A stretch of 12,208 nt of DNA from Patescibacteria group bacterium. GTDB taxonomy: Bacteria; Patescibacteriota; WWE3; UBA101185; UBA10185. The notes under the pieces were generated by a model that did no database searches, was not told the DNA's origin, and was given only the letters and a program-made list of their open reading frames with translations. This document shows, one piece after another, positions 5,825 to 12,208 of the stretch. Location: the NCBI GenBank assembly GCA_018818485.1, contig JAHIRX010000070.1, forward strand, positions 1 through 12,208. The letters are read 5' to 3'. The first letter of the stretch is position 1. Each line of letters starts with the position of its first letter. Made by a program: the position numbers and the translations under genes.

Positions 5825-8040
5825 GGCCAGATAGAATTCAAAAGTATCTCTGACTCCCCATCATTCTTTGGAAGATTTTGCCAAATAGCTTCTGTAACAA
5901 AAGGCATAAATGGATGCAGTATTTTTAAACCTTCCACAAACACATACCTAAATATACTTAGTGCAAATTCTTTATCTTGCCTATCTTTAACATGCTCAAT
6001 ATAGCTACTCGCAAGGTCATCCCACATAAAGTGGTAGGCTAGTTCTGCAGCTTCTGAGAATCTATATTTTTCTAAACTGTCATTTACACTTTTTATTGTT
6101 TCTTTTAACTTCTTAAGTATTTCTTTATCTTCTTTCTGTAAACCTTTTGAACTTTTACCATCGTAAAACGATATTTCTTTATCTTCCATCATCAAGAGCA
6201 TAAATCTAGCCATATTCCAAAGCTTGTTTGCAAAGTTTCTATATGAAACAACTTTGTCTTTTGGAAATGCAAAATCTTTTCCGTTTGCTGTACCTGAAAT
6301 TAAACCCATTCTCAAAGCATCTACTCCGTATTCTTCAATATATTCTTCTGGATTAACTACGTTACCTAAAGACTTACTCATCTTTTTACCATCAATTGCT
6401 CTAACTAAACCATGAAGGTATACATCATTAAATGGTGGGTTTCCAGTCAAATATATTCCAAACATGATCATTCGGGACACCCAGAATCTAAGAATCTCCC
6501 ACCCTGTCTCCATCACAGAAGTTGGATAAAAATACTTAAAGTCTTCACTATCTGGGTAATGAAGCGTAACTAAAGGCCAATGACCGGATGAAAACCAAGT
6601 ATCAAAGGTGTCCGTTTCTGGTAAGAACTCTCCTTCTAGCTTTTCTTTTGAAATTATATATTTAGCATCTTTTGGTGCAATTAAGTTTTGCAACCCTTTT
6701 TCAATTTCTCCAAAAGAGTGGTTCATCAAAAGCTCGGAAATTTTTCCTGTTATTCTTTCGCTGCCTTTTATAAAAGTTACAAGAAGTTTTGGGTTATCTT
6801 TAACTGAATACCAAGCAGGAATTCTAATTCCCCATACGATTTGACGTGAAATAGGCCAGTCTCTCATTTCCTCAATCCATCTGGTATAGGTTACTTCTCT
6901 CCATTTAGGAAAGATCCTCACTTTACCTTTTTTAACAATCTCTAAAGCTGGTTTCTTAAGCTTACCTACACTAACAAACCAATTTGGTAACACTGTTGGT
7001 TCAACATCGTGCCCACCTTTATAGCAAACACTAACCACATGCTCATACTCTTCGTCTATCTTTACCAAAAGTCCTTTCGCTTTTAGATCATCAACGACTT
7101 TTTCTCTTGCCTCCATTACCTTCATTCCTTCATAAGGCCCACACTTATCATTAAGTTTTCCATCTAAACCTATTACTGGTTTTACTTCCAAGTTATGTCT
7201 TAGGCCTGCTTCATAATCATTCTTATCGTGAGCTGGGGTAACCTTAACAACACCTGTTCCAAACTCAGGATCAACAAAATGGTCTGCAATAACTTTAAGT
7301 TTAAAGCTACCAAGTAATCCTTCTACTTCTATTTCCTTCCCAATATATTCTTTGTATCTTTTATCTTTTGGGTTAACAGCAACTGCTGTATCACCAAACT
7401 TAGTTTCTGGTCTCACTGTAGCTAAAGTAAATGGACCATATTTCATATAGTAAAGAGGGTCTTTTCTAGTAATATGCTTAAGCTCCAGATCAGCAAAGGT
7501 AGTGCCACATTTAGGACAGTAGTTAACAATGTAGTTATCTCTGTAGATAAGGTTGTCATCTACCATTTTTTGAAAAGTGGTATAGACTGTGTCAACGACG
7601 TGATCATCAAGCGTGTAAGTATATCTGCTCCAGTCAAGACCAGCCCCCATTCGTGTCATTTGCTCATCAATATCCCCTTTGTTCTTTTCTACAAAATCCC
7701 AGATCTTTTGATAAAGAGTATCCCTGTCGTAATCAAATCTAGACTTTCCTTCCTCCCTTAATTCTCTTTCAAAAACAATTTGCGTTTCAAATCCTGCGTG
7801 ATCTGTTCCAGGGAGCCATAGCGTAGAATACCCCTGCATCTTTTTCCACCTAATAAGCACATCTTCAATAGCAAGCATTAAATCATTTCCAACATGGAGT
7901 TTGCCACTAGCATTTGGTGGGGGAAGAACTATCGTAAAAGGTTTCTTTTTCTTATCGATTATCCCTTTAAAACAGTCGTTTTTCTTCCACAAATCCAAGA
8001 TCTTTGGTTCTTCAATTTTATGATCATAGCGCTTATCCAT
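5818..8040 (-). CDS. valS: Valyl-tRNA synthetase
   Basis: This class I synthetase charges tRNA-Val in the cytoplasm. It has 740 residues, shorter than the usual 870-950. PPPNASGKLHVGN (40-52) holds the HIGH-type motif, here HVGN with Asn in place of the last His. KMSKS is at 553-557. CPKC (175-178) is a zinc-type pair. The CP1 editing domain keeps TVRPET (208-213), GTGVVKVTPAHD (261-272) and RHNLE, so editing of mischarged Thr looks possible. RDWPISRQIVWGIRIPAWY (393-411) and DTWFSSG (480-486) are typical ValRS segments. The anticodon-binding helical domain (about 640-725) ends at HPFMPFVTEAIW, and the protein stops soon after, so the C-terminal coiled-coil arm seen in longer ValRS is absent. 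The region after IPAWY (about 412-475) is divergent. The start has an extended -10 element 6 nt upstream and diverges from ProRS. Confidence 0.95.
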   Translation of the reverse strand: MDKRYDHKIEEPKILDLWKKNDCFKGIIDKKKKPFTIVLPPPNASGKLHVGNDLMLAIEDVLIRWKKMQGYSTLWLPGTDHAGFETQIVFERELREEGKSRFDYDRDTLYQKIWDFVEKNKGDIDEQMTRMGAGLDWSRYTYTLDDHVVDTVYTTFQKMVDDNLIYRDNYIVNYCPKCGTTFADLELKHITRKDPLYYMKYGPFTLATVRPETKFGDTAVAVNPKDKRYKEYIGKEIEVEGLLGSFKLKVIADHFVDPEFGTGVVKVTPAHDKNDYEAGLRHNLEVKPVIGLDGKLNDKCGPYEGMKVMEAREKVVDDLKAKGLLVKIDEEYEHVVSVCYKGGHDVEPTVLPNWFVSVGKLKKPALEIVKKGKVRIFPKWREVTYTRWIEEMRDWPISRQIVWGIRIPAWYSVKDNPKLLVTFIKGSERITGKISELLMNHSFGEIEKGLQNLIAPKDAKYIISKEKLEGEFLPETDTFDTWFSSGHWPLVTLHYPDSEDFKYFYPTSVMETGWEILRFWVSRMIMFGIYLTGNPPFNDVYLHGLVRAIDGKKMSKSLGNVVNPEEYIEEYGVDALRMGLISGTANGKDFAFPKDKVVSYRNFANKLWNMARFMLLMMEDKEISFYDGKSSKGLQKEDKEILKKLKETIKSVNDSLEKYRFSEAAELAYHFMWDDLASSYIEHVKDRQDKEFALSIFRYVFVEGLKILHPFMPFVTEAIWQNLPKNDGESEILLNSIWPE

Positions 8041-8046
8041 GGAACA

Positions 8047-8075
8047 ACAATATCAAAAAATCCTTGTTATTACAA
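8047..8075 (-). promoter_or_regulatory. Promoter of the ValRS gene
   Basis: On the minus strand TTGTAA (8075-8070) and TGATATTGT (extended -10 with hexamer TATTGT at 8052-8047) are separated by 17 bp between hexamers. Each hexamer matches the consensus at four of six bases. The -10 ends 6 nt before the ATG at 8040, again predicting a leaderless mRNA. The -35 coincides with that proposed for the divergent ProRS gene. Confidence 0.45.
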
Positions 8076-8098
8076 TGAAAATTAAGGTAAGGTATAAT
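8070..8098 (+). promoter_or_regulatory. Promoter of the ProRS gene
   Basis: A perfect TATAAT at 8093-8098 ends 9 nt before the ATG at 8108. The -35 region is weak: TTACAA at 8070-8075 with a 17-bp spacer, or ATTACA at 8069-8074 with an 18-bp spacer. The position of the -10 decides the start: a transcript from here would not contain the upstream in-frame ATG at 8039. Confidence 0.5.
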
Positions 8099-8107
8099 AA
8101 ATTTCAG

Positions 8108-9346
8108 ATGTTATATTCAGAACTTGTTGGAAAAACAAAAAAAGAAGCTCCTAAAGATGAGGAGAGTATAAACGCTAAACTTCTAATTCGTGGCGGTTTT
8201 ATTCATAAAGAAATATCTGGAGCATATATATTTTTACCTTTGGGTCTAAGGGTTTTAAATAATGTTGTTCGAATAATTAGAGAGGAAATGGAAGCTATAG
8301 GTGGGCAAGAAATGGCTCTCACAGCTCTCCAAAATCCTGAAAGCTGGAAAACAACAAATAGATGGGCTGATGATGTTATAGATATCTGGTTTAAAACAGA
8401 GTTAAATTCAGGAGCAGAAACAGGACTTGCTACAACTCATGAGGAACCCCTAACAAAACTTCTGACTCAGCATATATCCTCATACAAAGATCTTCCTATA
8501 TACCTCTTCCAATTCCAAACAAAGTTTAGGAACGAGCTGAGAGCTCAAGGAGGACTATTGAGAACTAGAGAATTTTTGATGAAAGATCTTTACTCCTTTA
8601 ATAAAAATAAAGAAGATTTTGAAAAATATTACGAAAAAGCTAAACAAGCATATATAAAAATCTGGGATAGATTAGGTATTGGGGACCAAACATATGTCAC
8701 TTTTGCTAGTGGTGGCTCCTTTGGAAAGTTTAGCCATGAGTTTCAAACCGTATGTGAAATAGGAGAAGACATAATTTATATAGATAAAGAGAAAAAGATA
8801 GCAGTAAATAAAGAGGTGTATAACGATGACGTACTAAAAGAACTGGATCTCAAAAAAGAAGACTTGGAGAAGGTGAGGGGTATCGAGGTTGGAAATATTT
8901 TCCCTCTTGGAACTAGATTTTCAGAGGCACTTGGTCTTTTTTACACAGATGAGAAAGGAAACAAAAAACCTGTTGTTATGGGAAGTTATGGAATAGGACC
9001 TGGCAGAGTAATTGGAACAATTGTTGAACTAAGTCATGATGATAGGGGAATAATCTGGCCAGAAAATATTGCTCCATACAAAGTATCTTTGATCGGTATT
9101 GGAAAAGAAATCGAAAAAAAAGTACAAGAAATATACAAGGAACTTGAGGGTTCTGAAATTGAAGTGTTATTTGATGATAGAAGAGAGGTTACACCTGGAC
9201 AGAAGTTTGCGGATGCAGATTTAATAGGAATACCATACAGAGTGGTGGTGTCAGAAAAAACAGAAGACAGAGTCGAACTGAAAAAAAGAGATAAAGATAA
9301 AACAGAGCTTGTTACGGTTAAAGGACTAATTAAACTCCTAAACTAA
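8108..9346 (+). CDS. proS: Prolyl-tRNA synthetase, short form without editing insertion
   Basis: This class II synthetase charges tRNA-Pro. From ATG 8108 it has 412 residues. The N-terminus MLYSELVGKTKKEAPKDEES matches the family start, whereas the frame upstream to an ATG at 8039 adds 23 unrelated residues and would overlap the ValRS start, so 8108 is preferred. Motif 1 lies around GAYIFLPLGLRVL (38-50). TTHEEP is at 109-114. Motif 2 is FRNELR (140-145) with LLRTREFLMKDLYSF (150-164), and motif 3 is MGSYGIGPGR (291-300) with Arg300. The C-terminal anticodon-binding domain spans about 322-412 (PGQKFADADLIGIPYRVVV). Bacterial ProRS of about 570 residues carries a 180-residue editing domain between motifs 2 and 3. 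Here only a linker of about 30 residues (about 226-257) occupies that place, so Ala-tRNA-Pro cannot be cleared in cis. The gene end overlaps the convergent tsaD by 9 bp. Confidence 0.95.
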   Translation: MLYSELVGKTKKEAPKDEESINAKLLIRGGFIHKEISGAYIFLPLGLRVLNNVVRIIREEMEAIGGQEMALTALQNPESWKTTNRWADDVIDIWFKTELNSGAETGLATTHEEPLTKLLTQHISSYKDLPIYLFQFQTKFRNELRAQGGLLRTREFLMKDLYSFNKNKEDFEKYYEKAKQAYIKIWDRLGIGDQTYVTFASGGSFGKFSHEFQTVCEIGEDIIYIDKEKKIAVNKEVYNDDVLKELDLKKEDLEKVRGIEVGNIFPLGTRFSEALGLFYTDEKGNKKPVVMGSYGIGPGRVIGTIVELSHDDRGIIWPENIAPYKVSLIGIGKEIEKKVQEIYKELEGSEIEVLFDDRREVTPGQKFADADLIGIPYRVVVSEKTEDRVELKKRDKDKTELVTVKGLIKLLN

Positions 9347-10351
9347 ATCCATTATCCCAAGTGAGGGGTTAGGTTGAATCTCATCTAAAGGTTTTCCCAC
9401 TTGATTAAAATACGCAGTAGACCCTATCACTACAGCATTATCCGTACATAAACGAATAGTTGGGATATACAAATCTACTTTAATTTTTTCAGCAAGTGTT
9501 TCCATACTTTCTCTGAGATGTTTGTTAGCTGCAACACCGCCCCCTAAAAGAACAGACTTTGCGTGTGTATTTTTTATAGCTCTTGATGTCTTTTTTACTA
9601 AAACGTCTACTACAGCATTTTCAAACTCCCTTGCAACCACCTCTGTAGGAAGATCTTCTTTTTCCACGAGTCTTTTAACAGCAGTCTTAAGTCCTGAAAA
9701 AGAAAAATCATAATTATCGCTATCAATCATGGGACGAGGAAGTCTTCCTTCTATTGTATTTTCCTTACATTTTTCTGCAGTTTCAGAAAGTACTCTTCCT
9801 CCTAAATATTTAGAAAGACCTAAGAGTCTTGCTACTTTATCAAAAGCTTCACCCGAAGCATCATCTAAGGTACCTCCTAAAAACTCAAAGTCGTTGTGAC
9901 CTTTCATTAAAACAAGATCAGTATGACCCCCACTTACCACTAAAACTACACCAGGAAACTTAATCTCTGCCTCATTATCTACAAAATTTGCATATATGTG
10001 TCCTAAAAGATGATTTACGGGTATTAGGGGCTTATTTAGAGCCAAACTAAGAGCTTTTGCAGCCTCTATTCCCACTATTAAAGACCCTATTAGACCAGGT
10101 CCTACAGTAACCCCAACTGCATCAATATCTTCCTTGCTGTAGCCTTTATCAGAAAGTTTATTAAAAGTCTCGTTGATAACAGGGGTAATAAATTCTACTT
10201 GCTTACGAGCTGCTACCTCAGGAACTATACCTCCAGTTTTTTCGTGAAATTCTTTGGATGAAGCTACCACACTACATATTTCTTGCGTACCATCTTTAAC
10301 TACTGCACACGCAGTTTCATCGCAAGATGTCTCAATCGCTAGAATTAACAT
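9338..10351 (-). CDS. tsaD: tRNA N6-adenosine threonylcarbamoyltransferase TsaD
   Basis: TsaD transfers threonylcarbamoyl from TC-AMP to A37 of tRNAs reading ANN codons, together with TsaB and TsaE in bacteria. It has 337 residues, the normal length. It begins with LAIETSCDET (4-13) and has the metal-binding histidines of HLLGH (His114, His118), SGGHT (140-144), DDASGEAFDKVAR (163-175), FSFSGLKTA (216-224), GGGVAANKHLR (270-280) and the third metal ligand Asp304 in CTDNA (302-306). One small deviation is GGR in place of the usual GGP (184-186). No TsaB, TsaE or TsaC gene is in the window. Its own extended -10 lies right after the stop of the upstream lipoprotein gene, so it can be transcribed independently. 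The 3' end overlaps the convergent ProRS gene by 9 bp. Confidence 0.96.
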   Translation of the reverse strand: MLILAIETSCDETACAVVKDGTQEICSVVASSKEFHEKTGGIVPEVAARKQVEFITPVINETFNKLSDKGYSKEDIDAVGVTVGPGLIGSLIVGIEAAKALSLALNKPLIPVNHLLGHIYANFVDNEAEIKFPGVVLVVSGGHTDLVLMKGHNDFEFLGGTLDDASGEAFDKVARLLGLSKYLGGRVLSETAEKCKENTIEGRLPRPMIDSDNYDFSFSGLKTAVKRLVEKEDLPTEVVAREFENAVVDVLVKKTSRAIKNTHAKSVLLGGGVAANKHLRESMETLAEKIKVDLYIPTIRLCTDNAVVIGSTAYFNQVGKPLDEIQPNPSLGIMDLV

Positions 10352-10357
10352 GGAGAA

Positions 10358-10366
10358 AATATACCA
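10358..10366 (-). promoter_or_regulatory. Extended -10 promoter (TGGTATATT) of tsaD
   Basis: On the minus strand TGG + TATATT (five of six) lies in the 16-bp gap between the stop of the solute-binding protein gene (10370-10368) and the tsaD ATG, and ends 6 nt before that ATG. No ribosome binding site and no convincing -35 are seen. It suggests leaderless transcription of tsaD separate from the upstream gene. Confidence 0.5.
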
Positions 10367-10367
10367 C

Positions 10368-11675
10368 TTATTGGGTAGTTAAATCAGCCTTCACAGTTGT
10401 TAGTGCCTCTTCAACAGAAGGCCTAGTTTGTTCTTGTCCAGTAATTAAGCTATTTACAGCTTCTTTTAAAATATTTGTCTGGAAGGTATTTCCTGCTCTT
10501 CCAGCCAATACCCCACTTTTAGCAAAAGGTGCAGTATCTAAAATTGGTTTTATATATTTACCAGCAGTCGCCTCACTAACCTGGTCTGCTAACTCAATAC
10601 TTGCATAAGGGGCCCCAAAAGTCCTATATCTTAATGCTAGATCATACATCTTTAGTTGTTGTTCATTTTGAGTTATATAGTTAATAAACTCCCAAGCCTC
10701 TTTTTGGTTAGGACTATTTCCTGCAACAGCAAACATCCAAAAACTTCCCCAAGAAACAGGGTTATCAGGAAGCGCTTGGGGAATAGCAGCTACACCAATT
10801 TCAAGATCGGGCCTTGCTCTAATTATGTCTAAGACTCCCCAAGAGGGAACAAATATCATACTAACTTTCTCCTGGGTAAAGGCAGAGGAGGCCTCAGGTA
10901 GAGTTGAGTCCCAAATTTTATCCTCATTAACAAACATCGTATAAAAAGATAAGGCATCTTGAGCAGGCTTTGAATCAATGTCTTCAGGAACCGCAACACC
11001 AGCTTGAGCAAACATAAGCCCTAAAATGTCTGAAAAAAAGTCGATGTTATCCGCAGAACCAATTGCAGCACCCGATCTCACAAAACCACCATCCTCGTCC
11101 TTAATGGTTAAGGAAAGGGCTAGCCTTCTAAACTCCTCCCAAGCTGTGGGGGGTGTTGCCTGGTCTATCTCATCAAAATGGGCCATATTATAGACAAGAG
11201 CCAACCCATCATAATAAGCAGGAACTGCGTAAATCTTTCCCTGTACAACAGCACTATCCGAAACTATTGGATAAAATCTTTGAGTATACTCTGTAACGTC
11301 TATTAAACCTGCAGGCGCAGGAGCAAGTAACTCACTAAGTTCAGGAACCCAGCTGTTATGAATAAGTATAATGTCAGGAGCACCTGTCTCTGAAAGTCTA
11401 GATTTCACAGTTTCTTTGTGTTGATCCGGTTTGATTATAGATCTATCATCATAACTGATTGTGATCTTAGGATTTTGTTGGGAGTAGTCTAAGGCTAAAG
11501 AATTCATAACCTCCGGGCTTTCCCACAATCCCCAAAACTTTAAGGTTACCTCTTTTTGAGGTACCACTCTTCCCCCAAATAATGCCCCTATTATGGGAAC
11601 GTCCTTAAGACTACAGGCACTAATAAACAAAGGGAGAGTTAAAAGTAAAATGGCAGTTAGCAGTTTATTTTTCAT
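10368..11675 (-). CDS. Extracellular solute-binding lipoprotein (family 1, sugar-type ABC transporter binding protein)
   Basis: The protein has 435 residues. A lipoprotein signal peptide ends in a lipobox FISAC, giving an acylated Cys21 and an anchor on the outside of the membrane. The mature part reads as a family 1 (MalE/UgpB-like) periplasmic-binding fold: VTLKFWGLWESPEV (43-56), GAPDIILIHNSWVPEL (98-113), a QGKIYAVPAYYDGLALVYN segment in the first lobe, a SWGSFWMFAVAGNSPNQKEAWEF segment in the hinge/second lobe, and a C-terminal helical end. Such proteins capture sugars or related solutes for ABC permeases. No permease or ATPase gene is visible on either side, so the ligand and the partner are unknown. 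A TATAAT ends 7 nt before the start. tsaD follows 16 bp downstream on the same strand with its own -10, and an O-antigen-ligase-like gene lies 38 bp upstream. Confidence 0.88.
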   Translation of the reverse strand: MKNKLLTAILLLTLPLFISACSLKDVPIIGALFGGRVVPQKEVTLKFWGLWESPEVMNSLALDYSQQNPKITISYDDRSIIKPDQHKETVKSRLSETGAPDIILIHNSWVPELSELLAPAPAGLIDVTEYTQRFYPIVSDSAVVQGKIYAVPAYYDGLALVYNMAHFDEIDQATPPTAWEEFRRLALSLTIKDEDGGFVRSGAAIGSADNIDFFSDILGLMFAQAGVAVPEDIDSKPAQDALSFYTMFVNEDKIWDSTLPEASSAFTQEKVSMIFVPSWGVLDIIRARPDLEIGVAAIPQALPDNPVSWGSFWMFAVAGNSPNQKEAWEFINYITQNEQQLKMYDLALRYRTFGAPYASIELADQVSEATAGKYIKPILDTAPFAKSGVLAGRAGNTFQTNILKEAVNSLITGQEQTRPSVEEALTTVKADLTTQ

Positions 11676-11682
11676 CTACTAA

Positions 11683-11688
11683 ATTATA
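11683..11688 (-). promoter_or_regulatory. -10 element (TATAAT) of the solute-binding protein gene
   Basis: On the minus strand a perfect TATAAT within TGTATATATAAT lies in the 38-bp gap before the gene and ends 7 nt before the ATG at 11675. The -35 region is weak and no Shine-Dalgarno sequence is present, again fitting a leaderless transcript. The alternating TA tract makes the exact hexamer register slightly uncertain. Confidence 0.5.
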
Positions 11689-11713
11689 TATACACTGAGT
11701 AGGAAAATCTAGA

Positions 11714-12208
11714 TCAGATAAAAGAAAGCCCTAGAATAATCCAAAATAAAAGCTGTGTTTGATGGGCTGTATAAAGGTAGTGATCTAAACTTCCAAGAAG
11801 CAGTATCTGTATTAGAGACACTAGAGGAATAACAAAAAACCTAGGTTTTAAGGATCTTTTAGTACCTTGATATAAAAGAGCAACAAAAGAAAGAAAAGCA
11901 AAAATTCCAGATTCTGTAAAAATTAAAATAAAAATATTGTGAACAGGCTGGGTAAACCTAAGATCGGGGCTTTTAGGCATAAATCTATCAACTAAGATAG
12001 TAAAATTATTTGCTCCCACACCAAAAAGTGGATTTAAATCAGCAATTTTGTAAGTAGCACTAAGAAGATTTGATCTCCGATAAAAAGATGGGTATTTGGT
12101 AAGAGAGGGAAAGTTTTCTCCCAAAACAGGTAGAAACAGTAAAAGGGAAGTAATAATAAATACTCCTGATACAACCCACCTTCTAAGCTTAGGTTTCCCT
12201 AAAGAAAA
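11714..12208 (-). CDS. O-antigen ligase / Wzy-like polysaccharide membrane protein (C-terminal part, runs off the right edge)
   Basis: The frame is open from the right edge to TGA at 11716-11714, giving 164 residues of the C-terminus. A TTG at 12124 could be mistaken for a start, but the frame and the membrane-protein character continue upstream, so the true start lies outside the window. Visible parts are a helix (about 11-30), an outside loop ending in LNPLFGVGANNF (58-69), the VHNIFILIFTESGIFAF segment (89-105) with the conserved His90-Asn of this superfamily, and further helices (about 92-113 and 123-140, then 150-164). The PLxGVGxxxF and HNxxL patterns are typical of WaaL/Wzy_C enzymes, which join or polymerise lipid-linked glycans on the outer face of the membrane. 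The substrate cannot be told from the fragment. The window stops at the edge of what may be a surface glycan locus. Confidence 0.82.
   Translation of the reverse strand, partial: FSLGKPKLRRWVVSGVFIITSLLLFLPVLGENFPSLTKYPSFYRRSNLLSATYKIADLNPLFGVGANNFTILVDRFMPKSPDLRFTQPVHNIFILIFTESGIFAFLSFVALLYQGTKRSLKPRFFVIPLVSLIQILLLGSLDHYLYTAHQTQLLFWIILGLSFI

Noticed and set aside
8039..8107. Upstream ATG at 8039 as the ProRS start
   Set aside because: The 23 added residues do not resemble ProRS, the start would overlap the ValRS start codon, and the best -10 box (8093-8098) lies downstream of it.
12122..12124. TTG start for a 136-residue protein at the right end
   Set aside because: The frame stays open to the window edge with a further membrane helix, so this is an internal codon of a longer ligase-like gene.
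1..12208. UGA recoded to glycine, as in Gracilibacteria and Absconditabacteria
   Set aside because: No in-frame TGA was noticed in the conserved genes, conserved glycines use GGN, and TGA closes the ligase-like gene at a plausible C-terminus.
1..12208. tRNA, rRNA, CRISPR array, transposase or prophage genes
   Set aside because: All intergenic gaps are under 100 bp and none contains a cloverleaf-like or repeated structure. No frame shows transposase or phage motifs.

Overview
This 12.2 kb AT-rich window looks like a chromosomal piece of a Patescibacteria (Candidate Phyla Radiation) bacterium, perhaps of the Microgenomates/Katanobacteria side. That placement is an inference from gene style. 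Several proteins are compact: a ValRS of 740 residues, and a ProRS of about 412 residues without the editing insertion. There is a SpoIID-domain protein with a coiled-coil stalk in a non-sporulating setting, and a PH-domain / small membrane protein / PPM-like-plus-propeller gene set. Gene spacing is very tight. The standard code appears to be used: a TGA ends one gene and none was noticed inside conserved genes.

Layout. Bases 1-543 (minus) hold the 5' part of a secreted cysteine-rich protein that runs off the left edge. It diverges at a 47-bp gap from a plus-strand envelope block: a secreted coiled-coil/SpoIID protein (591-2399), a two-helix PH-domain protein (2418-2972), a 73-residue two-helix protein (2962-3183), and a membrane protein with a degenerate phosphatase-like domain inside and a beta-propeller outside (3190-5028). 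A translation block follows: bL25 (5097-5813, plus), ValRS (5818-8040, minus), ProRS (8108-9346, plus) and TsaD (9338-10351, minus). The right end returns to the envelope on the minus strand: a solute-binding lipoprotein (10368-11675) and the C-terminal part of an O-antigen-ligase-like membrane protein (11714 to the right edge). No tRNA, rRNA, CRISPR, insertion sequence or attachment site was seen, and no gene-free stretch exceeds 100 bases.

The most striking signal is regulatory. Seven starts (543-, 591+, 2418+, 8040-, 8108+, 10351-, 11675-) have a TATAAT-like hexamer ending only 6-9 nt before the ATG and no Shine-Dalgarno sequence. Many are extended -10 elements of the form TGnTATAAT. This predicts leaderless mRNAs with transcription starting at or next to the start codon. 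bL25 is the exception, with a TTGACC-17-TACAAT promoter, a short leader and a GAGG ribosome binding site. Two divergent pairs (543-/591+ and 8040-/8108+) have overlapping promoters, the second apparently sharing one -35 region.

The translation genes supply Val-tRNA, Pro-tRNA, the t6A tRNA modification and a 5S rRNA-binding protein. The envelope genes suggest peptidoglycan remodelling, membrane sensing or scaffolding, substrate capture and surface glycan assembly. The least understood part is the 2418-5028 membrane module.
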